Made by a program: the position numbers and the translations under genes. DNA of 64,000 bases from JAIBJN01 sp963842305 (GTDB taxonomy: Bacteria > Actinomycetota > Thermoleophilia > Gaiellales > Gaiellaceae): assembly GCA_963842305.1 (NCBI GenBank), contig CAWJFW010000008.1, positions 124,001 to 188,000 of the forward strand, written 5' to 3'. This document shows positions 26,302 through 35,172 of the stretch, piece after piece. The notes beneath the pieces were generated by a model, which was not told where the DNA came from, ran no database searches, and saw only the letters and a list, made by a program, of their open reading frames with translations. Each line of letters opens with the position of its first letter. The first letter of the stretch is position 1.

Positions 26302-27529
26302 GGCCGGCCTCGTCCCGCAGGTGGAGCTCACCGAGGCGCAGGAGGCGGAGCGGCGCCGGCGCTTCCCCGTCGGCGCCGCGATCGAGTTCGCGGATCTCGA
26401 GGAGCACGACCGCGCACCAGCCCTCGACCGCTTGCGCGAGGCGGAGCCGGTCTCCTGGGTGCCGGCGCTTGGCGGCTGGCTGGTCACGTCCCACCCGCTT
26501 GCCCGCGGCGTGCTCGCGCGGACGGGCGACTTCACGGTCTGGGCGGAGCCGAACCTCGTCCGTGCGTCGCTGGGCGTGATGATGCTGACGAGCGATCCGC
26601 CCGAACACGAGCGCCAGCGCCAGCCGTTCGACGAGCCGTTCCGCATGCGCTCGGTTCGAGACAGGTTCGAGGGCCGGGTCGCTGCGAGGGTCGACGAGCT
26701 CCTGGACGAGCTCGTGCCGCGCGGGTCGTGCGAGCTCGTCGTCGAGTTCGCGGCGCCCTTCGCCATCGGAGTCGCCGGCGACATCCTCGGCCTCCCCCTC
26801 GACGACGTGCCGAAGATCCAGGGCTTCTACGAGGCCTTCGCCGGAGCCATGACCTACGACGGCGACCCCGAGCCGCAGCGCCGCGCCGACGCCGCACGCG
26901 CGGCCTTCGACGAGATCCTCCTCGCGGAGCTGGCGCGCACCCGCGAGCAGCCGGACGGCTCGATCACGTCAGCGGTCGTCAACGAGCCGGCGACGGAGCT
27001 GACCGACGACGAGATCGCCGCTCAGCTGCGCGTGATCCTCTTCGGCGCCATCGAGACGATCGAGTCGATGGTGACCAACGCGGTGCTGCTCCTGCTCCTG
27101 CACCCCGACCAGCTGGAGGCCGTGCAGGCCGAGCCCGAGCTCGTCGGCAACGCCGTCGAGGAGGCGATGCGGCTGATCCCGCCCGTTGCCTTCATCGAGC
27201 GTTGGACGGCTGCGCCGACCATGATCGCCGACGTCGAGCTCGGCCGCGGCGAGTTCGTCGGCATCTCCACGCTCGCGGCCGGCCGCGATCCGGAGGCGTT
27301 CGAGGACCCGCTCCGCTTCGACGTCCGCCGCGAGAACGCCAGGCACCACCTCGCGTTCAGCTTCGGCGTGCACCACTGCCTCGGCTTCAACATGGCCCGC
27401 CTGCAGGGGCCGCTCGCGGTCCAGGGCATCTTCGAGCGCCTGCCCGGGCTCGAGCTCATCAAGCCTCCCGAGCCGCACGGCTTCGCGTTCCGGCGCCCCC
27501 CGGAGCTCCGCCTGCGCTGGGAGGCCTAG
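26294..27529 (+). CDS. cytochrome P450
   Basis: 411-aa soluble P450. Heme loop FSFGVHHCLGFNMARLQ, ExxR in EEAMR, and FERWTAA-type beta region (FIERWTAAP). The I-helix reads FGAIETIES, where most P450s have AG-x-E/D-T-T, so the second threonine position is altered. TTG at 26294 overlaps the end of the FAD oxidoreductase by 8 bases, and no better start is nearby. The stop TAG shares CTAG with the convergent MetE-like gene. Last gene of the operon. Confidence 0.88.
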   Translation: MAEAGLVPQVELTEAQEAERRRRFPVGAAIEFADLEEHDRAPALDRLREAEPVSWVPALGGWLVTSHPLARGVLARTGDFTVWAEPNLVRASLGVMMLTSDPPEHERQRQPFDEPFRMRSVRDRFEGRVAARVDELLDELVPRGSCELVVEFAAPFAIGVAGDILGLPLDDVPKIQGFYEAFAGAMTYDGDPEPQRRADAARAAFDEILLAELARTREQPDGSITSAVVNEPATELTDDEIAAQLRVILFGAIETIESMVTNAVLLLLLHPDQLEAVQAEPELVGNAVEEAMRLIPPVAFIERWTAAPTMIADVELGRGEFVGISTLAAGRDPEAFEDPLRFDVRRENARHHLAFSFGVHHCLGFNMARLQGPLAVQGIFERLPGLELIKPPEPHGFAFRRPPELRLRWEA

Positions 27530-28611
27530 TCACCGGGCCAAACGCGGTCGGCCACGCGCGCGACGAGCTCGAGCTTCCGCCACTGGGTCTCCTCGTCGAT
27601 CTCGTTCCCGGCGATGACCGACGCGAATCCGCACTGGGTGGAAAGGGCGAGCTGGTCGACCGGCAGGTGCCGAGCCGCCTCGTCGAGCCGCCGCACAATG
27701 TCGTCTTCGCTCTCCAGCTCCGGCCGCTTCGTGCTGACGAGGCCCATGGCTACGACACGGCCTTCGGAGGCGAAGCGGATCGGCTCGTACCCGCCGTCTC
27801 GGCCGACGTCGTCCCACTCGACGAGGAAGACGTCGTACGGGAGCTCGAAGAGGCGCTCTGCAACCCGTTCCAACGAGCCCTCGCAGAGCCAACGCGAGCG
27901 GTAGTTCCCGCGACAGATGTGGAGGCCCGCCGTCACGTCGGCCGGCAGTCCCGCCAGGACGGCCCGGTCGGCGGCGAGCGCCTTGTCGAGTAGAACAGAG
28001 ACAGAAAAGCCGGCGGCCTCGAAGCGTGCGCTCCAGTCGGAGTCGACGAGGTAGGGGTAGAGCGGGAAGTCGAGCTGGACGTACCGGCAGCCGGCCGCAA
28101 CTGCGTCCGCGATCAGCCCACGCTCGATCTCGACCGCATGCTCGACGAACGAGTCCTGCGTCTCGTACGCGTCCGGCGCCACCCCGAACGGGTGCACGAA
28201 GATCGACGCCGCGGGAAACGCCACCTTGAACGGATGGTCGGTGAGACCGGCCAGGAAAGCGGCCTCACGCGCCGCTGGGCTGTCCACGCGCCGCAGGCGG
28301 GCCTCGATCGAGGGCACCATCAGAACGACGGCCTCGCCGCGCTCGTTCCGGAACTCGACGGCGCTTCGGTCGGTCGCCACCCCCTCCACCGCGTCGTAGA
28401 ACGAATTCAGGAACATCCAGCGACGGAACTCGCCGTCGGAGACGACATCGAGGCCGATGTCGAGCTGACGCTGCACGACGTGCTGGACCGCAGCGTCCGC
28501 GATGTCCCCTAGGTGAACGGGGTCGGAGCGCGAGTCGACCGCCGCCATGAGCTCAGGCGGCCGGAGCAGGCTGCCGACGACCTCGGCACGAGCGGGCGCC
28601 CGGGCGGTCAT
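27526..28611 (-). CDS. MetE C-terminal-like (cobalamin-independent methionine synthase-type) methyltransferase
   Basis: 361 aa, only the catalytic barrel of MetE. Zinc ligands can be placed: His and Cys in GLHICRGNY (about residue 230), Glu in FLVEWDD, and Cys in LALSTQCGFAS near the end. The substrate-binding N-terminal MetE domain is absent, so it may use another methyl donor or acceptor, as in archaeal-type MetE or C-S lyases of this fold. ATG at 28611 lies 10 bases after the stop of the quinone reductase gene, in one minus-strand operon with it and the BTAD regulator. Confidence 0.8.
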   Translation of the reverse strand: MTARAPARAEVVGSLLRPPELMAAVDSRSDPVHLGDIADAAVQHVVQRQLDIGLDVVSDGEFRRWMFLNSFYDAVEGVATDRSAVEFRNERGEAVVLMVPSIEARLRRVDSPAAREAAFLAGLTDHPFKVAFPAASIFVHPFGVAPDAYETQDSFVEHAVEIERGLIADAVAAGCRYVQLDFPLYPYLVDSDWSARFEAAGFSVSVLLDKALAADRAVLAGLPADVTAGLHICRGNYRSRWLCEGSLERVAERLFELPYDVFLVEWDDVGRDGGYEPIRFASEGRVVAMGLVSTKRPELESEDDIVRRLDEAARHLPVDQLALSTQCGFASVIAGNEIDEETQWRKLELVARVADRVWPGD

Positions 28612-28621
28612 TGCGGGGATG

Positions 28622-29641
28622 CTACGAGCTGACGTCGATGAGGACCTTCCCCACTGCCCCGCCTTCGACGGCGGCGTGGGCCTCGGCGGTCTCTTCGAGC
28701 GAGAAGCGGTGCACCGGCAGCCCGGCCTCGGCTCCGACGGGCAGCGCTCCGTCCGCGACGGCAGCCGTGACGTCGGCGACCGCCTGATCCTTGACGGCCG
28801 CGGGCACGGTGTAGACGAGGACGAACTGGTAGCGAGCGTTCCGATCCATGAGCTCGCCGATGGGCAACTCGAGCTGATCGCCGTCGTCGGTCGCATACAC
28901 GGCGACCGTGCCTCCCGGCGCCAGCACGGCTTCATCGAGCGCCGCGTTCGCCGCCGGAGCGACCTCGACGACGACGTCGACGCCGGCACTCGCAGTGCCC
29001 CGGATCTCCTCGGCGGCATCCTCGCTTCGGTAGTTGACCACGTGGTCGGCCCCGGCCGCCCGCGCGAGTTTTGCCTTCTCCTCGGAGCTGACGGTCGTGA
29101 TCACGCGGGCTCCCGCCCAGCGGGCCAGCTGGATTGCTGCGTGACCGACCGCCCCTGCGCCGCCGGCCACCAGGACCGTTCGGTTCCTGAGAGAGCCCGG
29201 CGTGAGCCGAGTGGGTCCCGGCTCCGACACGGTGAGGCAGCGGTGGGCCGTCAGCGCCGGTATTCCGAGGCTGGCCCCGACGTCCATCGAGACGCCATCC
29301 GGGAGAGGAACGGCCTGGCGTTCCGGCAGGACGACGTACTCCTGCGCCGTCCCGTCCGCGCGCAGCCACGCAGCCTCCCACAGCCAGACCGGCTCTCCGA
29401 CGCGCGCCGCCGACACGCCTTCGCCGACCGAATCGATGACGCCGGCCCCGTCCTGGTTCGGCACGTACTCGGGAAACGCGACGCGTCCGCCGCCGGCACG
29501 GCGCGCCTTCCAGTCGGTCGGATTCACCCCCGAGACGCGCACCCGGACCCGAACCTCGCCCGACGCCGGATCGGCAACGGGGCGCTCCACCAGGCGAAGC
29601 ACCTCCGGATCACCTGCTTCCGAATACACAACCGCCTTCAT
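28622..29641 (-). CDS. NADPH:quinone reductase-type medium-chain oxidoreductase
   Basis: 339 aa, zeta-crystallin/Qor branch of the MDR family. MKAVVYSEAGDPEVL N-terminus, GVNPTDWKAR, NQDGAGVIDSVGEGV, and the cofactor fold GGAGAVGHAAIQLA. No zinc-ligand cysteine cluster is seen. It starts 4 bases after the regulator's stop. It probably reduces quinones or enones, and may be controlled by the BTAD protein upstream. Confidence 0.88.
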   Translation of the reverse strand: MKAVVYSEAGDPEVLRLVERPVADPASGEVRVRVRVSGVNPTDWKARRAGGGRVAFPEYVPNQDGAGVIDSVGEGVSAARVGEPVWLWEAAWLRADGTAQEYVVLPERQAVPLPDGVSMDVGASLGIPALTAHRCLTVSEPGPTRLTPGSLRNRTVLVAGGAGAVGHAAIQLARWAGARVITTVSSEEKAKLARAAGADHVVNYRSEDAAEEIRGTASAGVDVVVEVAPAANAALDEAVLAPGGTVAVYATDDGDQLELPIGELMDRNARYQFVLVYTVPAAVKDQAVADVTAAVADGALPVGAEAGLPVHRFSLEETAEAHAAVEGGAVGKVLIDVSS

Positions 29642-29645
29642 CGCG

Positions 29646-31442
29646 TCACCCGGCGGTCATCACTAGATCGACAAGCGCGGGATTGTCGATCTGCGCTGCA
29701 AGCAACCGGGCGGCATCGAGCGCGCCAGGCTCGCCGATCCGGGCCCGATAGACGGTCGCGTGCAGGAGGAGCTCCCGCATGCCGCGCCGCGCAGAGATCG
29801 CCTCGAGCTCGTCGATCCAGCGCGGAGCGGCCTCGACGCGATGCTCGACCGCGACGGCGCAGAGGGCATCGAGGCCGTACGCCTCGATCCAGAGGTACGT
29901 GTCGGGCAAGCGCCGGCACAGCTTGGGCGCATGGACGAGTAGGTCGAGTGCGCGCGGGATGTCGTCGCGCGCAGCAGCGACCAGGCCGAGCCCCCGCAGC
30001 CCGATGCTCTCCCAGCACGCATCGCCGACCTGGCAGCCGAGGGCGTAGGAGTGCTCGAAGCGGGCCTCGGCAGCATCCAGGTCGCCGAGGACGAGGTCCA
30101 GCTCGCCCCGAAACGACTCGGGCCAGGAGATGAACGCCGTCATGCCCCGCGCCTCGACCTCGTCGAGCGCCTGGTCGAGGACGTGCAGCGAATCCTCGAT
30201 CTCGCCTCGGAGCAGGTGGTAGCGGCCGAGCATGGTCAACGCCATGGCCAGCGGTTGGCCCGACGACACATGCTTCGCGCGCTCGACGCCCAGGCGAAGG
30301 AGCTCTCCGGCCGCCGCGTGGTCGCCGGTGTCGTGCCGGGCGGCGCCGCGGGTCACGTCCACCCAGGCGAGCTCCTCGGCGCGTCCTTCGGCGAGCTCGG
30401 CGGTGTGGGTCAGCGACATCTCGGCCCGCTCGTACTCGGCCCGGAGGAACTGGACCCAGCTGATCTCGCGCCACCCAACCGCCGCGACGTCCTCGCGGCC
30501 GAGCGCCTCGGCGAGAGTCGTCCCTTCGTGCAGGGCCGCCGCCCCTTCCTCGTCGGTACCTCGAGCGGAGTGGACGAGCGCGCCGCCCAGCGAGACGAGC
30601 GCCGCCGCGAGCGGCTCGCGGTCGTCGATCCTCCGTGCAGCGGCGACGGCGCTACGCATGCGCTGGAGGCCGGTCTCGATCGCGCCTGCGGCGAGCGCCG
30701 CCTTCCCCGCCTCGAGCTGGGCGAGGACCTCCGCCCGACCCGAGATCCGCGCATCCGACAGCTCAACGGTCTCGGCAGCAGCCTGGAGAGCCGGGCTCGG
30801 CTCGACGCCGAGCTCCCGCCGGAAGGTCTCCGCGCAGACGTCGATCCGGCGCGCGGCGGCCTCGTGGTCGCCGGCCGCGCTGAGGCAGCGGACGAGCAGG
30901 ACGTGGGCGTTCTCCTCGTACGGGTTGAGGCGGACGAGCTCCGAGGCGTAGCGGGCGGCGTCCTCGGCCTCGCCCCGCGCGAGGAGCGCCAGTGCCGCCT
31001 GATGAAGAACCGCGCCCGTGGTGCCTGCGACCTGGCGCCGCTCGCTCTCGAGCCACATCTCGAAGCCTGGACTGGAGCGGAAGACCAGGCCCTCCAGGAG
31101 CTCGCGCCCGAGCCCGGGCAGTTCAACGGCCTCCAGCCAGGAGCCTCTGCTGAGGACGTCGACGTCAACGAGCGTTCCCGCCCCCAGGGTCAGGCGGAGC
31201 GGATCGCCGCCGACCTCGGCGTCCTCGCCGAGGCTCCGGCGAAGCGCCGAAAGCGTCCAGCGAAGCGTCCCCAGGGGATCATCTGCCTCGGGAAAGAGCA
31301 GGGCTGCGAGCGCCTCCCGCGACGGGGGCAGTCGCGTCCGCACGAGGTAGGCAAGCAGTCCCCAGGCCTTGTGGCCCCGGGGCGGCTCGACGGGAGTCTC
31401 ACCACGCTCCATCCTCGGCGAGCCCAGGAGGTGGATGCTCAG
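29646..31442 (-). CDS. BTAD-domain transcriptional activator with TPR-like C-terminal region
   Basis: About 598 aa. N-terminal winged-helix-like part (GHKAWGLLAYLVRT, LRWTLSALRRSLGE), BTAD helices (NPYEENAHVLLVRCLSAAGD, FRRELGVEPSPALQ), then helical repeats to the end (LVHSARGTDEEGAAALHEG, TMLGRYHLLRGEIEDSL). Start is uncertain. Homologues begin at SIHLLGSPR, which points to the CTG at 31442; the first ATG is at 31412, inside the domain; another ATG lies near 31541 but would overlap the divergent gene. It heads an operon with quinone reductase and MetE-like genes. Confidence 0.75.
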   Translation of the reverse strand: MSIHLLGSPRMERGETPVEPPRGHKAWGLLAYLVRTRLPPSREALAALLFPEADDPLGTLRWTLSALRRSLGEDAEVGGDPLRLTLGAGTLVDVDVLSRGSWLEAVELPGLGRELLEGLVFRSSPGFEMWLESERRQVAGTTGAVLHQAALALLARGEAEDAARYASELVRLNPYEENAHVLLVRCLSAAGDHEAAARRIDVCAETFRRELGVEPSPALQAAAETVELSDARISGRAEVLAQLEAGKAALAAGAIETGLQRMRSAVAAARRIDDREPLAAALVSLGGALVHSARGTDEEGAAALHEGTTLAEALGREDVAAVGWREISWVQFLRAEYERAEMSLTHTAELAEGRAEELAWVDVTRGAARHDTGDHAAAGELLRLGVERAKHVSSGQPLAMALTMLGRYHLLRGEIEDSLHVLDQALDEVEARGMTAFISWPESFRGELDLVLGDLDAAEARFEHSYALGCQVGDACWESIGLRGLGLVAAARDDIPRALDLLVHAPKLCRRLPDTYLWIEAYGLDALCAVAVEHRVEAAPRWIDELEAISARRGMRELLLHATVYRARIGEPGALDAARLLAAQIDNPALVDLVMTAG

Positions 31443-31463
31443 CCCGATTTCGGGCCTCCGTTC

Positions 31464-31494
31464 GTCACACGTGCCGTCACACGCTTCACTGTGA
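31464..31494. promoter_or_regulatory. repeats in the divergent promoter of the BTAD operon and propeller gene
   Basis: GTCACAC at 31464 and 31476 (12-base step), followed by the perfect palindrome TCACTGTGA at 31486-31494. The gap is about 97 bases between the two divergent starts. A regulator site is plausible; which protein binds is unknown. Confidence 0.4.
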
Positions 31495-31539
31495 CTGTCC
31501 CGCCAGTCGAGTTCAACACGTGAATCGAAGGGAGTTGGC

Positions 31540-32469
31540 ATGCGCGTGAGAACAAGCCTGGCGCTTCTGGGAGCCCTGATGGTCGCGGCGTTCGCTGCGG
31601 TCGCGGCCCAGGCCGGCGGCGGAGGCCTGCCGTCATGGTCGCTGGCCCAGAAGATCGACGACATCCCGGGGAACAGCTCGGAGCTGAACACGCCGTTCAT
31701 GGACGGGTGCCCGATCCAGTCCCCCGACGGCCTCAGCCTGTACATGGCCTCGACCCGTCCGGGCGGCCTCGGCCTGCTCGACATCTGGGTCGCCCATCGG
31801 CCGAGCAAGCACGCCCCGTGGGGCGCGCCGGAGAACCTCGGCGAGCCGGTCAACTCGGCCGCCGACGATTTCTGCCCGACGCCGATCGCGGGAGGCGGCC
31901 TCTTCTTCGTGAGCAGAGAAGCGCTCCCGGGGAGCTGCGGGCTCGGCGACATCTACTTCACGAGCTACACGCGGAGGCGTGGGTGGAGCGAGCCGCAGCA
32001 CCTGGGCTGCGCGCCCGATGGCCCGAACAGCGCGCTCGACGAGCAGGGCCCGTCGTACGTGAGGGCCGAAGGGGAGGCTCGACTGTACTTCTCGAGCAGC
32101 TCCGCAACCGTCCCCGGCGAGATCTTCGTGAGCGAAGGATTCGCCGGAGGGGAGTTCGGGCCGGCGACGCCGGTCTCCGAGCTGAATGACGCCGCGGCCA
32201 ACGACATCCAGCCGAACGTGCGCAAGAACGGACTCGAGATCGTGCTCTCCTCGAACCGGACTGGGACACTCGGCGCTCAGGACATCTGGATCGCCACGCG
32301 GCCGACCATCTACGACGCGTGGTCGACGCCCGTCAACCTGGGCGACAGGGTCAACACCGCGGCGGCCGAGTCGCGGCCCTCGCTCTCGAAGAACGGACGC
32401 CAGCTCCTCTTCGGCCGCACGCCGGGCCCCGAGGGCATGTCCGACATCTACCTGTCGATCCGCGGCTAG
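31540..32469 (+). CDS. secreted PD40-type beta-propeller protein
   Basis: 309 aa. Signal peptide (basic MRVRTS, hydrophobic core, cleavage near AQAG). The body contains blades with SPDGLSLYMAS, GLLDIWVA, GDIYFTSY, and AQDIWIATRP, and SDIYLSIRG at the end. This is the WD40-like/PD40 pattern also found in OmpA-type and TolB proteins. GAAGGGAG precedes the ATG. Four cysteines could form disulfides outside the cell. It is divergent from the BTAD regulator. Function unknown; probably extracellular binding. Confidence 0.8.
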   Translation: MRVRTSLALLGALMVAAFAAVAAQAGGGGLPSWSLAQKIDDIPGNSSELNTPFMDGCPIQSPDGLSLYMASTRPGGLGLLDIWVAHRPSKHAPWGAPENLGEPVNSAADDFCPTPIAGGGLFFVSREALPGSCGLGDIYFTSYTRRRGWSEPQHLGCAPDGPNSALDEQGPSYVRAEGEARLYFSSSSATVPGEIFVSEGFAGGEFGPATPVSELNDAAANDIQPNVRKNGLEIVLSSNRTGTLGAQDIWIATRPTIYDAWSTPVNLGDRVNTAAAESRPSLSKNGRQLLFGRTPGPEGMSDIYLSIRG

Positions 32470-32488
32470 TTTCGACCGCGACCGGCGC

Positions 32489-32526
32489 ACATGGGGAGGG
32501 CCCGCAACCGCGGGCCCTCCCCATGT
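32489..32526. terminator. strong intrinsic hairpin after the PD40 protein
   Basis: A perfect 17-base stem (32489-32505 with 32510-32526) with an AACC loop, 19 bases after the stop. Confidence 0.8.
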
Positions 32527-32550
32527 CGAGAACCACACTGACGCTGGGCG

Positions 32551-32590
32551 CCTCATCACCACTTCATCTGCGCCTCATGGCCACCTCATC
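32551..32590 (+). promoter_or_regulatory. candidate SARP/BTAD operator (four direct heptamers, exact 11-base period)
   Basis: CCTCATC (32551), CTTCATC (32562), CCTCATG (32573), CCTCATC (32584). The start of the Fn3-like gene is 45 bases downstream. The heptamer differs from the TCTGAAAC and TGCAGCC families, so a different BTAD protein, perhaps the one at 29646-31442, may bind. Confidence 0.6.
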
Positions 32591-32635
32591 CGCGCGGCCT
32601 ACGTTTGCCCTTCGAACCAACGAAAGGAGGCAGCA

Positions 32636-33367
32636 ATGAGACGGCGACCAAAGCTCATCGCCCTCTGCGCGGGCACGCTCGCGCTGATCGCCCTCACGGG
32701 AACGGCCCTCGCGGGCGATCGAGCGACCACGACGACGTCGAAGCCGATGCAGCTCGACGCGGCGACGCTGATCATCGAGGTCAACGGGACCGACGGTGAC
32801 GCCGGCCTGCAGTTCTTCCTCGACGGCGAACCCTGGAACTCGATGACGATCTCCGATCCGAACGGACGGGTGGTCGTCGACGTCGACGCGCGGGGCCGGT
32901 TGCGAAATTGGGGGCTGACCGAGCTCTTCTCCGAGAGCAACGAGCCGCCGTTCAGCGAGGTGCCCTTGGCCGAGTTCAAGGCGCGCTTTCCGGAGGGCAC
33001 TTACACCTTCGCCGGAGAGACGATCGAGGGCAAGAAGCTCGTGGGGACCGCGACGCTCTCCCACGACATCCCGGAGGGTCCCGACATCACGGCGCCGGAC
33101 GACGGTGCTTCGGTGAGTCGCCGGGGCGTTGTCGCACGGTGGGAGGGGCCGCCCGAGCCCCCGGGCATCGACATCGTCGGCTACCGGGTCATCGCCACTC
33201 GGGACGACGAGCAGCGTATCTACACCGTCGAGCTCCCGGCCTCGGTCAAGCACGTGCCCATTCCGGCCGTCTTCCTCGAGTCGGGGCACGAGTACGAGCT
33301 CGAGATCCAGGCGATCGAGGAGAGCGGAAACTGGACGTTCAGCACGAGCGCGTTCAGCGTGAACTAG
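32636..33367 (+). CDS. secreted protein with C-terminal fibronectin type III-like domain
   Basis: 243 aa. Signal peptide ending near TALA, a central beta-rich part (ATLIIEVNGTDGDAG, FPEGTYTFAGETIEG), then from about residue 145 an Fn3-like fold (ITAPDDGA.., RWEGPPEPPG, VGYRVIATRDD, YELEIQAIEESGNW). AAAGGAGG lies 5 bases before the ATG. Between two hairpin terminators it is a single-gene unit. Role unknown; Fn3 domains usually bind polymers or other proteins outside the cell. Confidence 0.78.
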   Translation: MRRRPKLIALCAGTLALIALTGTALAGDRATTTTSKPMQLDAATLIIEVNGTDGDAGLQFFLDGEPWNSMTISDPNGRVVVDVDARGRLRNWGLTELFSESNEPPFSEVPLAEFKARFPEGTYTFAGETIEGKKLVGTATLSHDIPEGPDITAPDDGASVSRRGVVARWEGPPEPPGIDIVGYRVIATRDDEQRIYTVELPASVKHVPIPAVFLESGHEYELEIQAIEESGNWTFSTSAFSVN

Positions 33368-33383
33368 CACGGGCAGCGCGAAG

Positions 33384-33419
33384 TACGGAGGAGAGCCGCT
33401 TCGGCGGCTCCCCTCCGTA
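33384..33419. terminator. intrinsic terminator with TTCG tetraloop
   Basis: 16-base stem with one A-C mismatch and a stable TTCG loop, 17 bases after the stop of the Fn3-like gene. Confidence 0.75.
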
Positions 33420-33437
33420 TGAGTTCTCACCAAACTC

Positions 33438-33503
33438 CTACGCCAGGATCCGATCATTCGCCGGGTCGACGAGCGCGTCGGCGACGACGACCGCGCCCAC
33501 ACG
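33438..33503 (-). pseudogene. remnant of the C-terminus of a GcvT-type FAD oxidoreductase
   Basis: Minus-strand frame reads GAVVVADALVDPANDRILA then TAG (33440-33438). The intact gene at 36021 ends GAVVADDALVDPANERILA, so at least 19 terminal codons of a second copy are kept here. Upstream similarity fades at about 33503, where the HD-GYP gene begins. It is a truncated paralogue end. Confidence 0.7.
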
Positions 33504-33537
33504 CGCTCCCAGCCCCGGGGTGGGTTACCGTCGCAGG

Positions 33538-35133
33538 GTGGCGAACGAGGCATCTCCTGGGCAGGAACGCGTGCGTACTGCAGAGGTCGCGGCGACGCTC
33601 TGCCTGGCCACCGACCTGGGGATGGGCTTCCCGTTTGAGCAGGGCCTTCACGGCACCTTGGTGGCGATGCGGCTCGCGGACAGCCTCGGAGTCGACCGCA
33701 CGACGGCCTCGCAGACCTTCTACGCCTGCCTGTTGATGTATTCCGGCTGCACGACGGATAGCGACGTGACCACGGAGACCTTCGGCGGCTCGCTGACGAC
33801 GCACGTCGTCCCGGCGATGTTCGGGTCGCAACGCGAGGTGCTGACGGGGATCGTGCGCGCGCTTCCGACACCGGGAAGCTCTTCACCGACCCGCGCGCTG
33901 CAGATCGCCCGCCGATTGCCCAAGGCTCGGAGGGAGCGGGATCCTCACCTGGCCGCGATCTGCGAGGTCGCGCAAATGCTGGCCGAGCGCCTTGCGCTCC
34001 CTCCTTCGATCCACGGTCTCTTCATCCATCTCACCGAACGCTGGGACGGCAAGGGCCCGCTCGGCCGGGCCGAGGCGGATGAGATCCCCCTGGCGCTCCG
34101 GATCGTTCACGTCGCCCGCGACGCGGCGCTCCAGCGCATGCTGGGCGGCGAGGAGTACGCCGTCCGCCTCGTCCGCGAGCGGGCTGGCCACGGGTTCGAC
34201 CCCGCGGTCGCGGCCTGCCTGGCAGACGGCGCTCACCAGATCCTCTCCCTCGAGCGCGAGCCGTCGGCCTGGGAGGAGACGCTTGACTGTGAGCCCGATC
34301 CGCGGTTGACGCTCGATGGCGAGGCGATCGACGGGGCGCTGAGGGCGCTCGGGCATTTCGCCGACCTGATCTCCCCGTACCTGTCCGGCCATTCGACGGG
34401 CGTGGCCGGGCTGGCGCGGGCGGCAGCGAAGAGATCGCGCCTGGGCGAGACGGATGCCGCCGCGATCTGGCGTGCAGCACTCGTTCACGATCTGGGACGG
34501 GCGGCGGTAAACCCTCGGATCTGGCAGAAGCCGGCCGCGCTCACCCCGGACGAGTGGGAGCACGTGCGGCTTCACCCCTACCAGACCGAGCGCGTTCTCT
34601 CCCGTTCGGAGTTCCTCACGGCGCTTGCGCCGACCGCGGGCGCCCACCACGAGCGACTCGACCGTTCCGGCTACCACCGGGGATCTGCCGGCGCGGAGCT
34701 CACCCCGCCGGCCCGCCTCCTGGCCGCCGCCGACGCCTATCACGCGATGACCGAGACGCGGCCGTACCGCGACGCGCTCTCCGCTGAAGAGGCCGCCGAC
34801 GAGCTCGCCCGGGAAGCGAGCGCCGGCAGGCTCGACCCCGATGCAGTGACCGCGGTGATCGAGGCGGGCGGGCACCAGGCACCGCGATTGGAGCGGCCGG
34901 CCGGCCTCACCGAGCGCGAGGCCGAGGTCATCGCCATGCTGGCACGCGGCCTGCAGACCAAACAGGTCGCGCGCGCGCTCGGCATCTCGGTCAAGACCGC
35001 GGACCACCACATCCAGAGCTCCTACCGGAAGATCGGCGTCTCGACCCGTGCGGGGGCGACCCTGTTCGCGATGGAGCACGGGCTTCTGGCATGGGGAGAA
35101 CTCCCGATTGCCCAGCGGGAGGCCCACTCCTAG
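33538..35133 (+). CDS. HD-GYP domain protein with C-terminal LuxR-type HTH
   Basis: 531 aa. An N-terminal degenerate HD-like half (LYERW-type ..LTERWDGKGP.., RIVHVARDAA) precedes a canonical HD-GYP half: GHSTGVAGLARAA, HDLGRAAVNPRIWQKP, HHERLDRSGYHRG and the final DAYHAMTETRPYR. The GYP motif reads GYH. Residues about 465-520 are a LuxR HTH (LTEREAEVIAMLARGLQTKQ, SVKTADHHIQ). Start GTG at 33538 is the first that keeps the N-terminus; GTG at 33571 is possible. The combination suggests a DNA-binding regulator tuned by cyclic-di-GMP or another nucleotide. Confidence 0.82.
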   Translation: MANEASPGQERVRTAEVAATLCLATDLGMGFPFEQGLHGTLVAMRLADSLGVDRTTASQTFYACLLMYSGCTTDSDVTTETFGGSLTTHVVPAMFGSQREVLTGIVRALPTPGSSSPTRALQIARRLPKARRERDPHLAAICEVAQMLAERLALPPSIHGLFIHLTERWDGKGPLGRAEADEIPLALRIVHVARDAALQRMLGGEEYAVRLVRERAGHGFDPAVAACLADGAHQILSLEREPSAWEETLDCEPDPRLTLDGEAIDGALRALGHFADLISPYLSGHSTGVAGLARAAAKRSRLGETDAAAIWRAALVHDLGRAAVNPRIWQKPAALTPDEWEHVRLHPYQTERVLSRSEFLTALAPTAGAHHERLDRSGYHRGSAGAELTPPARLLAAADAYHAMTETRPYRDALSAEEAADELAREASAGRLDPDAVTAVIEAGGHQAPRLERPAGLTEREAEVIAMLARGLQTKQVARALGISVKTADHHIQSSYRKIGVSTRAGATLFAMEHGLLAWGELPIAQREAHS

Positions 35134-35172
35134 CGTCCTCCTTGACTCTGCACGCAGCCCAAGGAGGAGACG

